NCBI GenBank assembly: GCA_002469605.1
Contig: DKMV01000055.1
Location: 1-13,413 of the forward strand
Source of the DNA: Leclercia sp. UBA7405
GTDB lineage: Bacteria > Pseudomonadota > Gammaproteobacteria > Enterobacterales > Enterobacteriaceae
Direction of reading: 5' to 3'
DNA: 13,413 nt
Under the pieces are notes generated by a model. It saw only the letters and a program-made list of their open reading frames with translations, made no database searches and was not told where the DNA came from. Below, in pieces: positions 1-5,829 of the stretch (the first letter of the stretch is position 1; every line of letters begins with the position of its first letter). Made by a program: the position numbers and the translations under genes.

Positions 1-99
1 ATCAATATTCTGGAGAAAGGGCGTTTCGTCAGCCCCTGGAAACATATTCTGGTGGATGAGTTCCAGGACATTTCCCCCCAGCGCGCGGCGCTGCTGGCC
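1..99 (+). pseudogene. helD: HelD fragment around helicase motif II (sense copy in fold-back)
   Basis: Frame 1 on the plus strand reads INILEKGRFVSPWKHILVDE then FQDISPQRAALLA, which is the DExx-box (motif II, DEFQD) region of the UvrD-like helicase HelD. The first 60 bases duplicate, in opposite orientation, the end of the minus-strand helD copy at 101-160. Bases 61-99 carry the only copy in the window of the residues after DE. Past base 100 the frame leaves HelD, reads HPPEYVSRG and stops at 130-132. This is a fragment created by the fold-back, not a separate gene. Confidence 0.85.
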
Positions 100-160
100 G
101 CTCATCCACCAGAATATGTTTCCAGGGGCTGACGAAACGCCCTTTCTCCAGAATATTGAT
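1..160. repeat. Perfect 60-bp inverted repeat with a 40-bp spacer (fold-back)
   Basis: Bases 1-60 are the exact reverse complement of bases 101-160, and 61-100 is single copy. Both arms are helD sequence: read on the plus strand, 1-99 encodes INILEKGRFVSPWKHILVDE followed by FQDISPQRAALLA, the expected continuation of HelD through its DExx-box. The sequence then turns back onto the opposite strand and runs through the rest of helD in reverse. The arm reaches base 1, so the repeat may extend outside the window. A perfect match over 60 bases with no divergence points to a very recent event. The commonest cause is a chimeric or strand-switched molecule or a contig-end artefact. A real inverted duplication is possible but cannot be shown here. 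Confidence 0.97.
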
Positions 161-1414
161 CGCCTGGTGGATAAGCCCCGAGAAATCGACGGCGTTCTCC
201 GCTTTCAGGGCAGATTTCCAGGCCTTCAGCAGGGGCGCCATCAGCTTAACCCGTTTGGCAAAAATCGCGCGGATCTCCTCGGGGGCGCCGTCGATCATCT
301 CGCTTTGCGAGCCGCCGTGCATACGCATCAGGCTTACCCAGCGATCGAGCCTCGGGGCCAGACGGCGGCAGAGCTTTTCATCCTGCCAGAAACTGCCCTC
401 ACTAAGGGTCCAGTTCAGCTCCTCTTCCAGCCACTGCCGCCACCCTTTGGCCTGGGCTTTTTTCTCACTGCACTGCTGTTGCCAGGCCTCAATAAAGAGC
501 GTCTGACGCGCGTCGGTATCATTTTCCAGCTTGCTGATGGCCGGCACTTTTTTGCTGCCCTGCTGAATAATGTGCAGCGCCAGGGCGTGGAAGGTTCTGG
601 CGGTAATATCCTTCGTGTGCAGCCGCGCTTCGATGCGCTCGTCCATCTCCTGCGCCGCTTTGCGCCCAAAGGCCAGCAGCAGAATCTGATCGGCGCTGGC
701 CTCGCCGCGGGTCAGCAGCCAGCCTGCCCGCGCCACCAGCACCGAGGTTTTACCGCTGCCGGCACCCGCCAGTACCAGCAGGGAGTGTTCGCCGTTTACC
801 ACCGCCCGGGCCTGGGCCGGGTTGAGCGGAGAGGATTCGATCCCGGCAAAGAAATCGGCGTAGCGGGTAAGCATCGCCTCGGTCCAGGCCTGGTTATGCG
901 CCAGGCGGCTTTTGTCGATATCGCTTAACCAGGCCTGGCACGCCCGCCAGGCTTCGCGGCAGTTATTAAATTCGGCAAGGCGCGACGTGGGAAGCGGCAA
1001 GGCCTCCAGCGCCTGGGTGATTTTTTGCTGCAGGCCCAGGGTTTTGTCACGGGTTAGCCAGCTATTCTGCTCGCTGCTGTCGTGGATCTCGGCCAGAACC
1101 TGCTGGAGCACCTGCGCTGCAACCTCGCTCATCTCTTCACTCCACTGCTGCCAGCGGGTGCTGAGATGATGATAAAAACGCTGGGTTTCGGCCCATTCGG
1201 TGCCGTGAAGCCTGACGACTTTTTCCGCAGGCAGTACAAACTCCAGCTCGCCCCAGACCAGGCCGCGTTTACAGTGGATCGCCTGCAATTGGTTAAACGG
1301 GATAAGGTATTCATGCCGCTCGCCCGAGACTTTCACCCCGGCGTTCAGCAGAACAACCCTGTCATAGGGATGTTGTGCCAGGCGTTTACCTAACGATGTT
1401 GCTTTCAGTTCCAT
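29..1414 (-). CDS. helD: DNA helicase IV (HelD), N-terminal part, broken at motif II
   Basis: HelD is a superfamily 1 (UvrD/Rep-type) ATP-dependent 3'-5' DNA helicase. From the ATG at 1414, residues 1-438 match HelD: an N-terminal domain of about 195 residues, a Q-motif-like PLNPAQARAVV at 197-207, Walker A AGAGSGKT at 216-223, motif Ia LLLAFGRKAAQEMDERI near 245-261, TFHALALHII, and the beginning of motif II (HILVDE, 433-438). E. coli HelD has about 684 residues. Genuine helD sequence ends at base 101, where the fold-back begins. The frame then stays open for 23 unrelated residues (from RPAAPRAGG to a stop at 29-31). The protein as written lacks the rest of motif II and all later helicase motifs, so it could not work as a helicase. 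The gene is probably whole in the real genome and broken here by an artefact. It is divergent from yccF, with 123 bases between the two starts. Confidence 0.9.
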   Translation of the reverse strand: MELKATSLGKRLAQHPYDRVVLLNAGVKVSGERHEYLIPFNQLQAIHCKRGLVWGELEFVLPAEKVVRLHGTEWAETQRFYHHLSTRWQQWSEEMSEVAAQVLQQVLAEIHDSSEQNSWLTRDKTLGLQQKITQALEALPLPTSRLAEFNNCREAWRACQAWLSDIDKSRLAHNQAWTEAMLTRYADFFAGIESSPLNPAQARAVVNGEHSLLVLAGAGSGKTSVLVARAGWLLTRGEASADQILLLAFGRKAAQEMDERIEARLHTKDITARTFHALALHIIQQGSKKVPAISKLENDTDARQTLFIEAWQQQCSEKKAQAKGWRQWLEEELNWTLSEGSFWQDEKLCRRLAPRLDRWVSLMRMHGGSQSEMIDGAPEEIRAIFAKRVKLMAPLLKAWKSALKAENAVDFSGLIHQAINILEKGRFVSPWKHILVDERPAAPRAGGKCPGTHPPEYVSRG

Positions 1415-1537
1415 GTCCAGCCCGATCCACGACGTAAAATATTGCCTGACAGTGTAACGTCCAGTTTTAAGGTGCTCCAGCGCAAAAAACCGTTACAATC
1501 ATCAGGCTTCACACAAACCGGAAGGAACTGAGGTTTT
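1415..1537. promoter_or_regulatory. Divergent helD/yccF intergenic region with weak candidate promoters
   Basis: The 123 bases between the helD and yccF starts must hold both promoters. For yccF there is a -10-like TACAAT at 1494-1499 with no convincing -35. For helD (minus strand) a TATTTT lies 16 bases downstream of TGGACG, within 1437-1464. A ribosome binding site for yccF (AAGGA, then GAGG) precedes its ATG. These assignments rest only on resemblance to sigma-70 hexamers and are weak. Confidence 0.3.
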
Positions 1538-1984
1538 ATGCGTACCGTTCTGAATATTTTGAATTTTGTGCTGGGTGGTTTTGCCACCACTCTCGCCTGG
1601 CTGCTGGCGACCCTGGTCAGCATTGTGCTTATTTTCACCCTGCCGCTCACCCGCTCGTGCTGGGAAATAACCCGCCTGTCGCTTTTCCCTTATGGCAATG
1701 AAGCCATTCACGTGGATGAGCTGAACCCTGAGGGTAAGAGTGTCATCCTGAATACCGGCGGTACTCTGCTGAATATTCTGTGGCTGATCTTTTTCGGCTG
1801 GTGGCTGTGCCTGATGCACATCGCGGCAGGCATTGCCCAGTGTATTACCCTTATTGGTATTCCCGTTGGGATCGCCAATTTTAAAATTGCTGCCATCGCC
1901 CTGTGGCCGGTGGGGCGCAGAGTGGTCTCCGTTGAGACTGCCCGGGCGGCGCGTGAAAACAGCGCCCGTCGTCGTTTTCAGTAA
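1538..1984 (+). CDS. yccF: YccF family inner-membrane protein
   Basis: This 148-residue protein matches YccF over its full length and carries the two repeated YccF-domain units: MRTVLNILNFVLGGFATTLAW near the start and GTLLNILWLIFFGWWLCL from about residue 75. Each unit is followed by a hydrophobic stretch (AWLLATLVSIVLIFTLPL; AAGIAQCITLIGIPVGIANFK), so several membrane passes are likely. The C-terminus is basic and soluble (ARAARENSARRRFQ). The start is supported by a purine-rich AAGGA/GAGG just upstream. The stop lies 18 bases before yccS, so the two are probably co-transcribed, as in other enterobacteria. Its biochemical function is unknown to me. Confidence 0.93.
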   Translation: MRTVLNILNFVLGGFATTLAWLLATLVSIVLIFTLPLTRSCWEITRLSLFPYGNEAIHVDELNPEGKSVILNTGGTLLNILWLIFFGWWLCLMHIAAGIAQCITLIGIPVGIANFKIAAIALWPVGRRVVSVETARAARENSARRRFQ

Positions 1985-2002
1985 TAAGGACAGAGTGCGC
2001 GC

Positions 2003-4138
2003 ATGTTAAGCCCACTGCTACGTCGCTACACCTGGAACAGCGCCTGGCTTTATAACGTCAGGATTTTTATTGCCCTGTGCGGGAGCGCCGCCCTGCCCTG
2101 GTGGCTGGGCGAGGCCAGGCTAACCATCCCCCTGACGCTCGGAGTGGTAGCCGGGGCCCTGGCGGATCTGGACGATCGCCTGACGGGGCGTCTGCGTAAT
2201 CTGCTTATTACCCTGGTCTGTTTTTTTATCGCCTCCGCCTCCGTTGAGCTGCTCTACCCCTGGCCATGGCTGTTCGCCCTGGGGCTGATGCTCTCCACTA
2301 GCGGCTTTATCCTGCTTGGCGGGCTGGGGCAGCGCTATGCGACTATCGCCTTTGGCGCCCTGCTGATCGCCATTTACACCATGCTCGGGGTGTCGCTGTA
2401 CGATCAGTGGTATCAACAGCCGCTGCTACTCCTGCTGGGTGCCATCTGGTATAACCTGCTGACGCTTGCAGGTCATCTCATCTTCCCTATCCGTCCGCTG
2501 CAAGATAATCTCGCCCGCAGCTATGAACAGCTGGCGCACTATCTGGAGCTTAAGTCCCGCCTGTTCGATCCGGATATAGAATCAGAAAGCCAGGCGCCAC
2601 TTTACGATCTGGCGCTGGCGAACGGCCAGCTGGTAACCACCTTAAACCAGACCAAAGCCTCGCTGCTTACCCGCTTGCGCGGCGATCGCGGCCAGCGCGG
2701 TACTCGCCGCACGCTGCACTACTATTTCGTCGCCCAGGATATTCACGAACGGGCCAGCTCGTCGCATATCCAGTACGCCGAGCTGCGGGAGAAGTTCCGC
2801 TACAGCGATGTGATGTTTCGCTTCCAGCGTCTGCTCTCGATGCAGTCTCAGGCCTGCCAGCAGCTCTCCCGATCGATACTGCTGCGCATCCCCTATCAGC
2901 ACGATCCGCGCTTTGAACGGGCCTTTAGCCATCTCGATGCCGCACTCGATCGCGTGCAGGCCAGCGGAACCTCGGCAGAACAGATGAAGGCGCTCGGCTT
3001 TCTGTTAAATAACCTGCGCGCCATTGATGCCCAGCTGGCGACCATTGAATCAGAGCAGGCAATGGCCCTACCCGGTAACGATGTCGAAAACCAGCTGGCT
3101 GACGACAGCCTGCACGGTTTCAGCGATATCTGGCTGCGCCTGAGCCGCCACTTTACCCCGGCATCGGCGCTGTTTCGGCACGCGGTGCGTATGTCCCTGG
3201 TGCTCTGCCTGGGCTATGCCTTTATACAGATAACCGGGATGCAGCACGGTTACTGGATCCTGCTGACCAGCCTGTTTGTCTGCCAGCCGAACTATAACGC
3301 GACGCGACACCGGCTGGCGCTGCGTATTATCGGCACCCTTGCGGGGGTCGCCCTTGGCCTGCCCATCCTCTATTTTGTGCCTTCCGTCGAAGGCCAGCTG
3401 ATTCTGATCGTCATCACCGGGGTACTCTTCTTTGCGTTCCGTAACGTGCAGTATGCCCACGCCACAATGTTTATCACCCTGCTGGTGTTGCTCTGTTTTA
3501 ACCTGCTCGGCGAGGGGTTCGAAGTGGCGCTGCCGCGCGTGATCGATACGCTCATTGGGTGCGCCATCGCCTGGGCCGCGGTGAGCTTTATCTGGCCGGA
3601 CTGGCGATTCCGCAATCTGCCGCGCGTGCTGGAGCAGGCCATCAATGCTAACTGCCGCTATCTGGATGCCATTCTGGTGCAGTACCACCAGGGGCGTGAT
3701 AACCGTCTGGAGTATCGTATTGCCCGGCGGGATGCCCATAACCGCGATGCCGAGCTGGCGTCGGTGGTGTCGAATATGTCAACGGAGCCGCGGGCGACGC
3801 CGGAGATCCGCGAGGTCGCCTTCCGCCTGCTGTGTCTTAATCACACCTTTACCAGCTATATCTCCGCGCTGGGAGCACATCGGGAGCGGCTGACCAATCC
3901 CGACATTCTCCTGCTACTGGATGATGCCGTCTGCTATGTGGATGATGCGCTTCATCAGCGCCCGGCAGATGAGCCGCGCGTGCAGGAAGCCCTGAGTGAA
4001 CTGGCGCAACGCATTTCGCATCTTGAACCTGGCGCAGAGAGCAAAGCACCGCTGGTTCTGCAACAAGTTGGATTGCTTATTGCGTTGCTGCCAGAGATTT
4101 GTCGCTTACAACAACAGGTTATTCACCTGCCTGAGTAA
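2003..4138 (+). CDS. yccS: YccS, FUSC-family inner-membrane transporter-like protein
   Basis: This 711-residue protein is recognisable as YccS (E. coli about 717-720), from the FUSC (fusaric acid resistance/aromatic acid exporter-like) family. Two blocks of membrane segments, residues about 15-165 and 390-530, flank a soluble middle domain; a second soluble domain follows the last block. Conserved stretches include GYWILLTSLFVCQPNYNATR and AFRNVQYAHATMFITLLVLL, typical of the family's second membrane block. An AAGGA at 1986-1990 lies 12 bases before the ATG. It follows yccF in a likely operon. Its last 20 bases overlap the end of the convergent sxy gene. Family members are proposed efflux proteins; the substrate of YccS is not established, so transport is inferred. 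Confidence 0.95.
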   Translation: MLSPLLRRYTWNSAWLYNVRIFIALCGSAALPWWLGEARLTIPLTLGVVAGALADLDDRLTGRLRNLLITLVCFFIASASVELLYPWPWLFALGLMLSTSGFILLGGLGQRYATIAFGALLIAIYTMLGVSLYDQWYQQPLLLLLGAIWYNLLTLAGHLIFPIRPLQDNLARSYEQLAHYLELKSRLFDPDIESESQAPLYDLALANGQLVTTLNQTKASLLTRLRGDRGQRGTRRTLHYYFVAQDIHERASSSHIQYAELREKFRYSDVMFRFQRLLSMQSQACQQLSRSILLRIPYQHDPRFERAFSHLDAALDRVQASGTSAEQMKALGFLLNNLRAIDAQLATIESEQAMALPGNDVENQLADDSLHGFSDIWLRLSRHFTPASALFRHAVRMSLVLCLGYAFIQITGMQHGYWILLTSLFVCQPNYNATRHRLALRIIGTLAGVALGLPILYFVPSVEGQLILIVITGVLFFAFRNVQYAHATMFITLLVLLCFNLLGEGFEVALPRVIDTLIGCAIAWAAVSFIWPDWRFRNLPRVLEQAINANCRYLDAILVQYHQGRDNRLEYRIARRDAHNRDAELASVVSNMSTEPRATPEIREVAFRLLCLNHTFTSYISALGAHRERLTNPDILLLLDDAVCYVDDALHQRPADEPRVQEALSELAQRISHLEPGAESKAPLVLQQVGLLIALLPEICRLQQQVIHLPE

Positions 4139-4745
4139 GCTTCTGCAGTGGCTGCGTCTTGAACCACTCGAAAAGCTCCCGGCGGCGTACGGCCGGGAGC
4201 GCCGCTTCGTGTAGCCCTGCTATCGCCCCTTCCAGCGCAAACAGCACCTTATAGCTGAGCTCTTTATTCAGCGCCTTAATTTTGAGCCAGCACTGTTCCG
4301 CGCCCAGCGCCCGCAGCGTCTCTTCATTAGTGATCCCCGCTTCGCACAGCAGCAGTTCAAGCTGGAAAGAGAGATTAGGCAGATCCTTAAGCCGCTGCTG
4401 TTTGTAACGCTCACGGCGTTCTCGTTGCGCCGCCTCCAGAGCAAATAGAGAGAGTTTCAGCAGTTTATCTCTGTCACTCCAGAGGGCATCGTCCACGCGG
4501 AAATAGTTCAGCGGAACGGGCCGACCGCGTTTGACCAGGGTTAAGAAAGAAGAGCCGTTTTTCACATAGTAAGGCGCGCTCTCTTCACAGGCCCGCAGAT
4601 ATAGTTCGCCGTCAGAGACCATGGCAAACACCGTGTTATCCACTGCCAGGGTATAACCGCCAAAGAGCGCACGGTGCTCTATGTCTCCGAGAGGCTCGAG
4701 GTATTTAGTAGATTGATAGATCCGCTCGTACGATATCTTTTTCAT
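4119..4745 (-). CDS. sxy: Sxy/TfoX, CRP co-activator of competence genes
   Basis: Sxy (TfoX) works with CRP at CRP-S promoters to switch on DNA-uptake (competence) genes. The 208-residue product has the TfoX N-terminal domain (about residues 10-100, with RALFGGYTLAVDNTVFAMVS and DGELYLRAC) and the TfoX C-terminal domain (about 115-195, with LKDLPNLSFQLELLL, LRALGAEQCWLKIKALN and ALEGAIAGLHEAALP). E. coli Sxy has 209 residues, so it is full length. AAAGGGA at 4751-4757 is a good ribosome binding site. It is transcribed divergently from sulA and convergently with yccS. Residues near the C-terminus (ALPAVRRREL) are encoded by DNA that forms a strong hairpin, described separately. Confidence 0.95.
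   Translation of the reverse strand: MKKISYERIYQSTKYLEPLGDIEHRALFGGYTLAVDNTVFAMVSDGELYLRACEESAPYYVKNGSSFLTLVKRGRPVPLNYFRVDDALWSDRDKLLKLSLFALEAAQRERRERYKQQRLKDLPNLSFQLELLLCEAGITNEETLRALGAEQCWLKIKALNKELSYKVLFALEGAIAGLHEAALPAVRRRELFEWFKTQPLQKLTQAGE
4175..4200. terminator. Candidate terminator-like hairpin inside the 3' part of sxy
   Basis: GCTCCCGGC at 4175-4183 and GCCGGGAGC at 4192-4200 form a perfect 9-bp GC-rich stem with an 8-base loop. On the sxy (minus) strand the stem is followed at once by TTTT, giving a terminator-like shape about 55 bases before the sxy stop. On the plus strand it lies 36 bases past the yccS stop, but with no T tract. It could help end yccS transcripts or attenuate or stabilise sxy mRNA. 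The stem is certain; a function is inferred. Confidence 0.4.
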
Positions 4746-4774
4746 AATAATCCCTTTAAAATCATTAAGTAATA

Positions 4775-4803
4775 CGTATAAATTGCGCTAACGGATCCGT
4801 TAA
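4775..4803 (-). promoter_or_regulatory. Candidate sxy promoter
   Basis: On the minus strand TTAACG (4803-4798) and TATACG (4780-4775) are separated by 17 bases and each match four of six consensus positions. A start about 7 bases downstream would give a leader of only about 22 bases, shorter than the leader I recall for E. coli sxy, so a second promoter further upstream is possible. A perfect palindrome at 4789-4802 overlaps the -35 element. Confidence 0.35.
4789..4802. repeat. 14-bp perfect palindrome in the sxy upstream region
   Basis: TAACGGATCCGTTA is identical to its reverse complement. It lies 44-57 bases upstream of the sxy start, overlapping the -35 of the candidate sxy promoter, where a repressor operator could sit. 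I do not recognise it as the site of a known regulator. About one 14-bp palindrome is expected by chance in 13 kb, so position is the only argument for function. Confidence 0.4.
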
Positions 4804-4898
4804 CCAAAAAATAGGTAACTTGTGAGCGTTGGGCAAGATGATTTTGATGAAGGCGGCAAGAACGAGTGAATTTTGCGAGAAGCTTTCCGAAAATGAGG

Positions 4899-4927
4899 TT
4901 GATCTTTAGTCGCACCAGAGTTACTGT
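4899..4927 (+). promoter_or_regulatory. sulA promoter
   Basis: TTGATC at 4899-4904 and TACTGT at 4922-4927 are spaced by 17 bases and match the arrangement of the E. coli sulA promoter. The -10 element is part of the LexA box, so bound LexA blocks polymerase directly. Confidence 0.75.
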
Positions 4928-4941
4928 ATATCCATACAGTA
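4922..4941. promoter_or_regulatory. LexA-binding SOS box of sulA
   Basis: TACTGTATATCCATACAGTA contains CTGT-N8-ACAG, the enterobacterial LexA consensus, with perfectly symmetric outer halves (TACTGTAT/ATACAGTA). It covers the -10 of the sulA promoter and ends 20 bases before the ATG. This predicts tight repression that lifts when RecA triggers LexA self-cleavage after DNA damage. Confidence 0.95.
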
Positions 4942-4961
4942 ACTACAGGGCTGGATTGATT

Positions 4962-5474
4962 ATGCACTCTTCAGGCTATGCAAATCGCACAACCGCTTTC
5001 GCTTCATCCGCAGGTACTAACAACGTAATGAATTCTTCTGCGCGTCTTTCCACCGGGCTGATCAGTGAAGTGCTTTATCGTGAAGACCAGCCCATGATGA
5101 CGCAGCTGCTATTACTGCCGCTGTTACAGCAGCTGGGTCAGCAGTCGCGCTGGCAGCTCTGGCTTACGCCAAAGCAGAAATTGAGCCGTCAGTGGGTTCA
5201 GGCCGCCGGTCTTCCGCTGACAAAAGTTATGCAGGTGAGCCAGCTCGCCCCCTGCCATACCGTTGAATCAATGGTCAGAGCGTTGCGTACCGGTAATTAC
5301 AGTGTGGTGATTGGCTGGTTTACGGAGGCCTTAACCGATGAAGAACAGCATCAGCTGGCTGAAGCGGCCGAAGAAGGAAATGCGCTGGGCTTCATTATGC
5401 GTCCCGTTCAGGTCAATTCCCTGGGCAAAGGACACCTGTCCGGGTTAAAAATTCACTCAAATTTGTATCATTGA
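4962..5474 (+). CDS. sulA: SulA, SOS-induced cell division inhibitor
   Basis: SulA binds FtsZ and blocks Z-ring assembly while DNA damage is repaired; Lon then degrades it. The 170-residue product (E. coli 169) has the variable N-terminus followed by the conserved core from [17 protein letters not shown] (about 32-48) through [39 protein letters not shown] (98-119) and GFIMRP. The C-terminus [10 protein letters not shown] is kept, including the final residues known to be needed for Lon recognition. I chose the ATG at 4962 because it matches the E. coli N-terminus and lies downstream of the promoter and LexA box; a longer frame from a GTG at 4866 would begin upstream of the promoter. The ribosome binding site is weak (AGGG at 4947-4950, 11 bases away), which resembles E. 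coli. Confidence 0.96.
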   Translation: MHSSGYANRTTAFASSAGTNNVMNSSARLSTGLISEVLYREDQPMMTQLLLLPLLQQLGQQSRWQLWLTPKQKLSRQWVQAAGLPLTKVMQVSQLAPCHTVESMVRALRTGNYSVVIGWFTEALTDEEQHQLAEAAEEGNALGFIMRPVQVNSLGKGHLSGLKIHSNLYH

Positions 5475-5644
5475 GCAAAAATAGGAGTTTTCCTGGAATT
5501 TTTTTTGCGCGGTTTGCACGGCGTTCATTCCCTACGCAAAAACAGCGAAGAGTCTTGTCTGGTGCGGTTTCCTTCTTTTTAGCATGGGCGAAATTGCTCA
5601 ATTAATGTTAAATATCGTGTATACAAAACTTTTTTTTTCATAAG

Positions 5645-5660
5645 CCTGACAGCGTTCACA
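5645..5660. promoter_or_regulatory. CRP-like site upstream of the ompA promoter
   Basis: CCTGA-CAGCGT-TCACA matches eight of the ten conserved bases of the CRP core TGTGA-N6-TCACA. It ends one base before the -35 hexamer of ompA. E. coli has a very similar sequence at the same place, and CRP has been linked to ompA control there; binding here is inferred from that resemblance. Confidence 0.5.
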
Positions 5661-5661
5661 C

Positions 5662-5689
5662 TTGTAAGTTTCCAACTACGTTGTAGACT
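5662..5689 (+). promoter_or_regulatory. ompA promoter
   Basis: TTGTAA at 5662-5667 and TAGACT at 5684-5689 are separated by 16 bases. The block around them is nearly identical to the E. coli ompA promoter as I remember it, which places the start near 5697 and gives a leader of about 133 bases, the E. coli leader length. Confidence 0.75.
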
Positions 5690-5696
5690 TTACATC

Positions 5697-5829
5697 GCCA
5701 GGGGTGCTCGGCCTAAGCCGAAGATATCGGTAGAGTTACTCTTTGTCCCCGCCCCCCGGTGAAGGATTTAACCGTGAACTCTCATTGAGATTCTCATGGC
5801 GATTTTTGGATGATAACGAGGCGCAAAAA
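5697..5829 (+). promoter_or_regulatory. ompA 5' leader: mRNA-stabilising structure and MicA target
   Basis: The long ompA leader is known for its 5' stem-loops, which protect the very stable ompA mRNA from RNase E. Here the first hairpin is visible as TCGGC/GCCGA (5708-5712 with 5717-5721), as in E. coli. The region just before the start (GGATGATAACGAGGCGC, 5808-5824) is the conserved pairing site for the sigma-E-dependent small RNA MicA and includes the ribosome binding site GAGG at 5818-5821, 8 bases before the ATG. The middle of the leader (5740-5757) differs from E. coli. The annotation rests on conservation with E. coli; the MicA gene itself is not in the window. Confidence 0.75.

Larger units (their letters stand above)
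5475..5696. other. sulA-ompA intergenic region (upstream part)
   Basis: There is no gene between sulA and the ompA start (355 bases). The upstream 222 bases are AT-rich. A short AGGA-GTTT-TCCT hairpin at 5483-5494 followed by a run of eight T within 5499-5506 could be a weak sulA terminator. The ompA CRP-like site and promoter lie at the downstream end. I see no coding sequence or small-RNA gene that I can support. Confidence 0.6.

Noticed and set aside
56..928. A 290-codon plus-strand open frame opposite helD
   Set aside because: It lies antisense to a clear HelD coding region, has no family resemblance and no ribosome binding site, and is explained by the GC-rich third positions of helD.
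1797..1804. Chi-type octamers GCTGGTGG at 1797, 6274 and 8200 (plus strand) and at 733 and 10713 (minus strand)
   Set aside because: They are real matches, but they lie in coding sequence and fit the ordinary high Chi frequency of enterobacterial genomes; no special arrangement is seen.
3068..3739. A 223-codon minus-strand open frame inside yccS
   Set aside because: It is antisense to conserved YccS membrane segments; the composition (many H, Q, P, R) is that of a shadow frame.
4866..4961. N-terminal extension of the sulA frame from a GTG
   Set aside because: It begins upstream of the sulA promoter and LexA box, so it could not be on the sulA transcript.
5483..5506. Small hairpin plus T run after sulA
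   Set aside because: The stem is only four base pairs and is separated from the T run; too weak to call a terminator as its own feature.
5743..5829. N-terminal extension of the ompA frame
   Set aside because: This is transcribed leader; the ATG at 5830 has the proper ribosome binding site and yields the standard signal peptide.
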